From contig JAGKQI010000076.1 of assembly GCA_018806915.1 (NCBI GenBank), forward strand, positions 124,001 to 188,000: a stretch of 64,000 nt of DNA. Direction: 5' to 3'. Positions 57,642-64,000 of the stretch are shown here, one piece after another (within the stretch, counting starts at the first letter, position 1; every line of letters starts with the position of its first letter). The notes under the pieces are model-generated. The model saw nothing but the letters and a program-made list of their open reading frames with translations. It searched no databases and was not told the origin of the DNA. The position numbers were made by a program, and so were the translations under genes. The stretch is from Phytophthora colocasiae (lineage: Eukaryota > Oomycota > Peronosporomycetes > Peronosporales > Peronosporaceae).

Positions 57642-58244
57642 TTGTCTGTGGCCTTGTTTGGCCCGGGTATTTGTGTCGTTGTCTGTATATTACTACAGCT
57701 ACGCCACAGTGGATACCTTCTCGACAGTCAATTGGAAGCTCAAGAAGATCGCACTACCGAAACCGCTATGAATCCTGCCTTTGACGCGCTTTCAGTGTTT
57801 CTAGGTAGTCGGTACGCTCCAGACACGCTCAAACTCACCACTGAGTGACAGCCTAATGATGGTGCTGTCAATACGTTCTCTATGAGTCACGATGGACTGG
57901 AGGAACTTGTCAAATTCAGTGGCAAGTCAGAAATTGGTAAATGGTCTCAAATAGAACAACTCACTGGTCTGGATCACATGGATGTCATCGGATTCTCACT
58001 TTTCACGGAGGTTATCGACGTTTATTCGCCGCTTGTCACGATGCTGGCAAGTTTACCGGTGGATACAGAGGAGCAGAGCAGTGTATACAACAAGGACGCC
58101 CACGAGACTGTCAACGAGGCAATTTCATCTCTCGTTTCGGCTCGATCACGGCTTCAAACCGTGAATGACTTAGAGAAACTTTGCGAACATTCGACAACGG
58201 TCCCCCCTTCTTGGAGTGAGTGTTTATCCATGCCAAGTACGTGA
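57642..58244 (+). pseudogene. Decayed unknown gene fragment with in-frame stop
   Basis: One frame gives LDSQLEAQEDRTTETAMNP and ALSVFLGSRYAPDTLKLTTE, then a TGA at 57846-57848, then continues in the same frame with HDGLEELVKFSGKSEIGKW, DVIGFSLFTEVIDVYSPLV and [18 protein letters not shown]. The length and composition look like a real helical protein, but I do not recognise it. A further open frame at 58364-58570 may be unrelated. It sits beside the piggyBac relic. Confidence 0.35.
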
Positions 58245-59139
58245 ACTTGGAGTCGATGGAGCAGCCAATCATCTGCGTGTAGAGCTTCTTGAACACGTCA
58301 GCACTGTTCACTCACTGATTCATGTCATTTTCTTCTGCTGTTGATCACGTCTGATCTTCAAGAATGGTTATTGCGCTTGATAAATTGTGGACGAGCGTCT
58401 CAAGTTGCCATCCGCAGTATATACTTGTTTGGGAAGGTAAAAGAGATGGAACTATTGCCAGCAAGTCCACGTTTCTTGCTGGCAAAGATGTGGTTTACCG
58501 GTGTCAACTGGATATGAGCGCTTGCACAGCGCAACTTGATGAGCAGAGCAGTAATCGGTTTTCTGTGTAGCGTTTCTACATTCAAACGAACACACGGCAC
58601 TTGCGCTTAGAGCGACTCCGTCCTTCAAGCTTCTTCCGCGCTTCTTTAGCTACACACGTCTGTGGTAGATAGTGGAACCATGTAGCTGCAGTAGTACGGG
58701 AGAATTGATTGGGAGGTTTTGTCTCCAGCGTCGCACTGACGGTGTAAGCCAATTCACAGTCATTTTCGAGACTCTTTTTCCATTCGCCGTTAAATAACTC
58801 TCGTATAAGAGAAACCACAAACGTTCGATGGGGATCTCGGGTCCGCGACGTTGATTCGTTGCTATCACCGTGGTAACCACGAGCTAATCCATCGCAAATA
58901 TACGCGTTGCACCTAGCTATGTCGATGATGGCCATTGCAAGTTTTTTATGCCACTTTTGAAAGGAGTGACCATCGGCTAATGAGAAGCGTCCACGAAGCT
59001 GATCATGTCTATCAACTCCCTGCATTGCAGAGTTGTATTCCTGAACGCATGTAGGAGCTTTATATGTCGCGAAGTCGGTGCAACTTTTACCGCGGTGCAG
59101 GGGTGTACAGTGAACCTGGAAGTGCGACTACTGATGTAA

Positions 59140-60915
59140 TACCAGAGTCGCACAGCAAGGTGGGCGTGTGTCACCTTGTGCTGTCCTCGTAGGTTCGTTG
59201 TCTTGGTAATGAGACCCTCGCGGGGTCGTGAGAGTGTTGGTGAGAGTGAGGGTTCCTTGCGTAGACCGTCGGATGTCCTTCTGGTCCTCACAGGAGCGCT
59301 TGGGAGTCGAACGTTTTCCGGTGAACACTTGTGTACGCCGGAGATTTCTGAAGGCAAAAGAGAAATTAATACAATGGGAAGTCCTGTCACTAGACTTCCG
59401 AGATAACCGCAATATAGAGTTCCGATATACAAATATGTAGCTGCTCTTATTCTTTCCTGGCCCTTGAGCAGTGGGCTAGTTCTCCAGGTCAACTAGGGAA
59501 ATGTTCACCAGACACCTGGTCTATCTGGTATTCCCGTAACTTTCGCGCACCACCCTCTAATATATAGAGGGAAAATAAACCAATACACTATCAGTTATAT
59601 ACAACAGTCTACCGAGCGTCCTGAGAGCGACTGTCTAGCCCCCAGAACCTGTCCAAACGTACAATATGAAATGGGCTACCGCTAGAGACAAGACAAACGA
59701 CCCAACTAGGAAATGGAATAGGTGGGTCCTCTCAGGTCTCTACGTTACGCTGATCTCCACCTAAGGGGCTTGATAGGTGAGAGATCACACGACTCAAGGC
59801 TTTATCGTGGTCTAATACTTACAAGAAGCAGCAGGCAGATAGCAATCGGTATGACAAGGTAAAATTGAACTCCTTATCACGATGCAAATTGAACTCTGGC
59901 TATCTATCTCGTATCTCTCTCTCTCTATTCTGTCTTCGGTCTCCCATATTCTCATGTACACTTGGTCTCAGTATAACTCAGGAATCTTCACTTGGGCTCA
60001 CTATGGTAGTCGATACTGCAGATCTTGTCGAGTCGACACTTAATGATGTCATTACAGGGATGAGTGGGTTGCGTTTCACTTGATTGCGTGAGGTCATGTT
60101 GGGTACACTTGGTTTTAGTATGGGGTGGACTTCAGAGTGTCAGAGTCTTGGTATCCTGTTCGTCAGGGTCTGGAATCATGTGCGTCGGAGACATGTTCAT
60201 CGGAACCATGTACGCCGGAATCATGTACATCAGAGTCGTAATACCGGGTCTGATCATCGGAGTCTTGTACGTCAGAGTCTGTTCATCGGAAACTGGTAAA
60301 TGTCTGGAATATTGCTTGTATAAGCCGGACACATCAGGCTTGTGTTACCAGAATCATGTTCGTCAGACTTCATGTACGTCGGACTCATGTTCATCAGACT
60401 TCATGGTGTGATATCAGAGTTTCCATGCGTGATACCAGAAATCCATGAGTGTTTTCAGGGTGCGGAGCACGTATGCTGCAACGCACGAAGTCCAGTTGGG
60501 GTATGCGCGGGGTGCGCTACGTCCGGTGCGCGATACTTGGTATCTCGTGGGTATAATTGTATTCCTTGAACCATCATCGTCACACAGGACGGCAACGGGA
60601 TGAGGTCTCTCAGAGATACGTTCTTCTGAGAGACTTTCTGCCAACCTTTAGGCACTCATCGTCGGGGAAAGTCCGGCGATCAGACTGAGTGTTGTTGTCT
60701 CTCGGAGTTTGTGCACTTTTCCGAGGAACACTTCTGATCTCTTGGGTCCCTTTGCAGTACAGGTGAAGGTTAATATATATACAGCAATTTTCTTCCACAG
60801 ATCCATCATATTGTCACACGGGACATAACCTCGTCCCACATCTCCCTTTCTCCCACAATCCAGTGTATATCCAATCACATCACAGCGTACGTCCATATCC
60901 ACTCGAAAAATCGTA
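59140..60915. mobile_element. 1.8-kb insertion inside the piggyBac gene
   Basis: This sequence separates two parts of one transposase. It contains a TATA-like region with ACCCTCTAATATATAGAGGG at about 59550-59570 and a decayed tandem array at 60130-60420. No intact ORF or clear LTR pair was found, so the element type is unknown. Ends are approximate. Confidence 0.5.
60130..60420 (+). repeat. Degenerate tandem array of CATGTACGTCGGA-like units
   Basis: About a dozen units related to GAATCATGTACGTCGGA recur at roughly 18-bp spacing (or multiples) across 290 bp, for example ATCATGTGCGTCGGA, ATGTTCATCGGA, ATGTACGCCGGA and ATGTACATCAGA. It is not obviously coding. Confidence 0.6.
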
Positions 60916-62210
60916 ATTAGCAACATGTCATATAACCAACTTGGCAATCCTTCACACGACGATACATGATAGATTGGGTTGATGCGTCGGCATTTGATAC
61001 GACATTCACGATTGATCCATCGACCCAACTTGCCGCCACAATGTGTTTTTCAACGCAAACGCCTTGCTTCATGAAGCCACGGGGTGTTGCATCACTCTTC
61101 TGGATCATCGTGAAATGCGGGAAATTTTTACCAGCTGCGCGGACGGTACCTCGCCCGTAGAGCCCAATTGACCGTAAGCTCTCCAACAGTAGGCAGGATG
61201 TATAAAAATTATCGGTATTTACTATCCGATTAGATCCTGCCAAGGACGCTGTGACTTCAATTACATGCGTCCGTACTTCAGAAGACTCCACAGTAAGTTC
61301 TGCCAGCTGATGTATCTCCGAGTTCGAAACTACATCTTCCAGGCGATCGTCAAGTGTACTGGTACAATGCATCTTGAAATCAAGTACGAACCACGAAGTA
61401 GAGCAGCAGCATGCATAGAGCTTGAAATGATACTTCCCTGTAGATTTTTGCGAGTTAAAAACGATGATGTTCCGAGCATATCGCGATCGACAGGCAATAC
61501 TAGCGCTTATCGACCACTACATTTCGACCAACGTCAACATGTAGCAAACATCGAGATTTTAGAATGTTGATCAGAGGTCGTATTCTGGCTGCTGGATCTC
61601 GCTGGACATCGGACGTAGTTACTGAAGATCGAAAACTCAAATTAGTGCGAATGTACAGGAATCGACGCCACGTCATAATTGAATCCAGACTAATAGCACG
61701 ACCGCCAGGAAAAATTGCTGCTTCATCTTCATCAATCCAATAGTTTCTCGTCTCACCTTTATCAACCAACGTCATATACCAGAGGATGCCCAGGAACTTC
61801 ATCAGTTCATCCAATGTGATAGCCCTCGGAGCCGGATTACCGGTTGTATCTGCGTACATGTTACAACATACCACAACTTGGCTCCAGAATAACAGCGGAA
61901 TAAACGCAAAAAACGATGATGTTGCAGAATGCCCGAAGAGGTTTCGACTGTGCTCGCGAAGTCTTGTTGTCGATGTTCCATCTGGATGAGCGTATAGACC
62001 GGGTGATTGCCCTAATGCTGCTGTCGGCGAGAATGTCATCGAATTGATTTGCTCAACCTCGCGAGGGTTCAAAGGAATATGCAGCTCTATTTGACCACGA
62101 AACATTGACAACTCTTTGTAGCCTTGTTCATCCATCTCCTCAAATACGTCCGTCAGAGCTGGTATGTTAGACATTTTGGGGACCATTCCACAAAGCGATA
62201 TCCAAGACTT

Positions 62211-62340
62211 GATAGTAATTCTCTCTATCTTGAAGCAAAGAATAAGGGTTAAAGTCGCAGCCTAGTGTGGAAAGTGTGGCTTGCCAACAAGAACCACGAG
62301 TTTGTACCGCTAGTAAGTAGCAAATTGCTTGTACATCCAG
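62211..62340 (-). repeat. SINE-like unit, truncated copy
   Basis: On the minus strand this is the 3' part of the same unit as 62378-62717, from about GGATGTA down to AAGATAGAGAGAATTACT. The tRNA-like head is missing. Confidence 0.6.
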
Positions 62341-62377
62341 TGCAAACGTGCTGACGACAATATCCCCGAGAGCTAGT

Positions 62378-63122
<745 letters not shown>

Positions 63123-63146
63123 TGACGACAATATCCCCGAGAGCTA

Positions 63147-63345
63147 GTGTGATAGTAATTTCTCTATCTTGAAGCAAAGGATAAGGGTTACAGTCGCAGC
63201 CTAGTGTGGAAAGTGTGGCTTGCCAACAAGAACCACGAGTTTGTACCGCTAGTAAGTAGCAAATTGCTTGTTACATCCAGTGAGAGGGGAAAGTAGAGAC
63301 GAGAAGTAGCAAAAGGCCCCACCTGGTAGAAGGTGTGTACGCGCT
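63147..63345 (-). repeat. SINE-like unit in the spacer of the inverted repeat, truncated
   Basis: This carries the body and tail of the unit (minus strand), truncated within the ACACACCTTCTACCAGG region before the head. The spacer of the large inverted repeat consists mostly of this copy. Confidence 0.6.
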
Positions 63346-63352
63346 GATCGCC

Positions 63353-64000
<648 letters not shown>

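Larger units (their letters stand above)
58582..62186 (-). pseudogene. piggyBac-type transposase, interrupted
   Basis: Starting at 62186 the minus strand gives a 228-codon frame with PRAITLDELMKFLGILWYMTLV and ISLDSIMTWRRFLYIRTNL, then after frameshifts 61372-60917 with RIVNTDNFYTSCLLLESLRS, GLYGRGTVRAAGKNFP and HIVAASWVDGSIVNVVS. These are the catalytic-core motifs of the DDE_Tnp_1_7 (piggyBac) family. Coding sequence stops near 60915 and resumes near 59140, continuing to 58582 with QEYNSAMQGVDRHDQLRGRF and KWHKKLAMAIIDIARCNAY, the family's C-terminal part. The break is caused by about 1.8 kb of foreign sequence. Terminal repeats and TTAA sites were not fixed. Confidence 0.8.

Overview
The window looks like oomycete nuclear DNA, most likely Phytophthora or a close relative. 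The grounds are: compact host genes with 50-100 bp GT-AG introns that often carry a CTAAT-like branch site; a TKL-type kinase; and a repeat load of Ty3/gypsy, hAT, Helitron, piggyBac, pogo/mariner-like and tRNA-derived elements, with protein signatures I associate with Phytophthora. The species call is inference.

Layout. 1-13.4 kb is repeat: a decayed gypsy pol fragment (475-1320, +), a hAT transposase pseudogene (1520-4250, -) split by an LTR-less gypsy fragment, a deleted gypsy element (6.0-10.15 kb) with a primer binding site, gag, pol, an antisense ORF, a polypurine tract and an LTR, another hAT fragment (10.25-10.74 kb), and a Helitron helicase remnant (11.26-12.92 kb, +). A candidate five-exon host gene (13610-14279) lies between this Helitron and a second, convergent, almost complete Helitron (14.7-19.9 kb, -). 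From 20 to 29.5 kb there is an old direct duplication, a hypothetical gene, a six-exon SET-domain methyltransferase gene (22695-23871, -), a short DNA transposon with perfect inverted ends, a 49-bp minisatellite and a solo LTR with a 5-bp target duplication. A 4.4-kb hAT element (29519-33955) carries both a transposase gene and, on the other strand, a decayed armadillo-repeat gene.

36-56.7 kb is a host gene island: a PARP-type zinc finger protein, a TAZ zinc finger protein, a 3,051-aa Tudor/armadillo protein with a very long acidic tail, MoaC, a PCF11-like mRNA 3'-end factor, a pseudokinase-kinase fusion and a 667-aa coiled-coil/armadillo protein. Neighbours are tightly packed: the giant gene and MoaC end 19 bp apart, and PCF11 and the kinase gene end about 240 bp apart. 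Several of these products act in chromatin or transcription (SET, Tudor, TAZ, PARP finger, PCF11), but the sequence shows no shared regulation.

56.7-64 kb is repeat again: a decayed unknown gene, a piggyBac transposase broken by a 1.8-kb insertion, and a near-perfect inverted repeat with arms of at least 648 bp. Each arm carries an intact-looking tRNA-Pro(TGG) at the head of a SINE-like unit. No CRISPR array, operon or rRNA gene was seen. All exon joins were worked out by eye from splice sites and frame and are not supported by transcript data.
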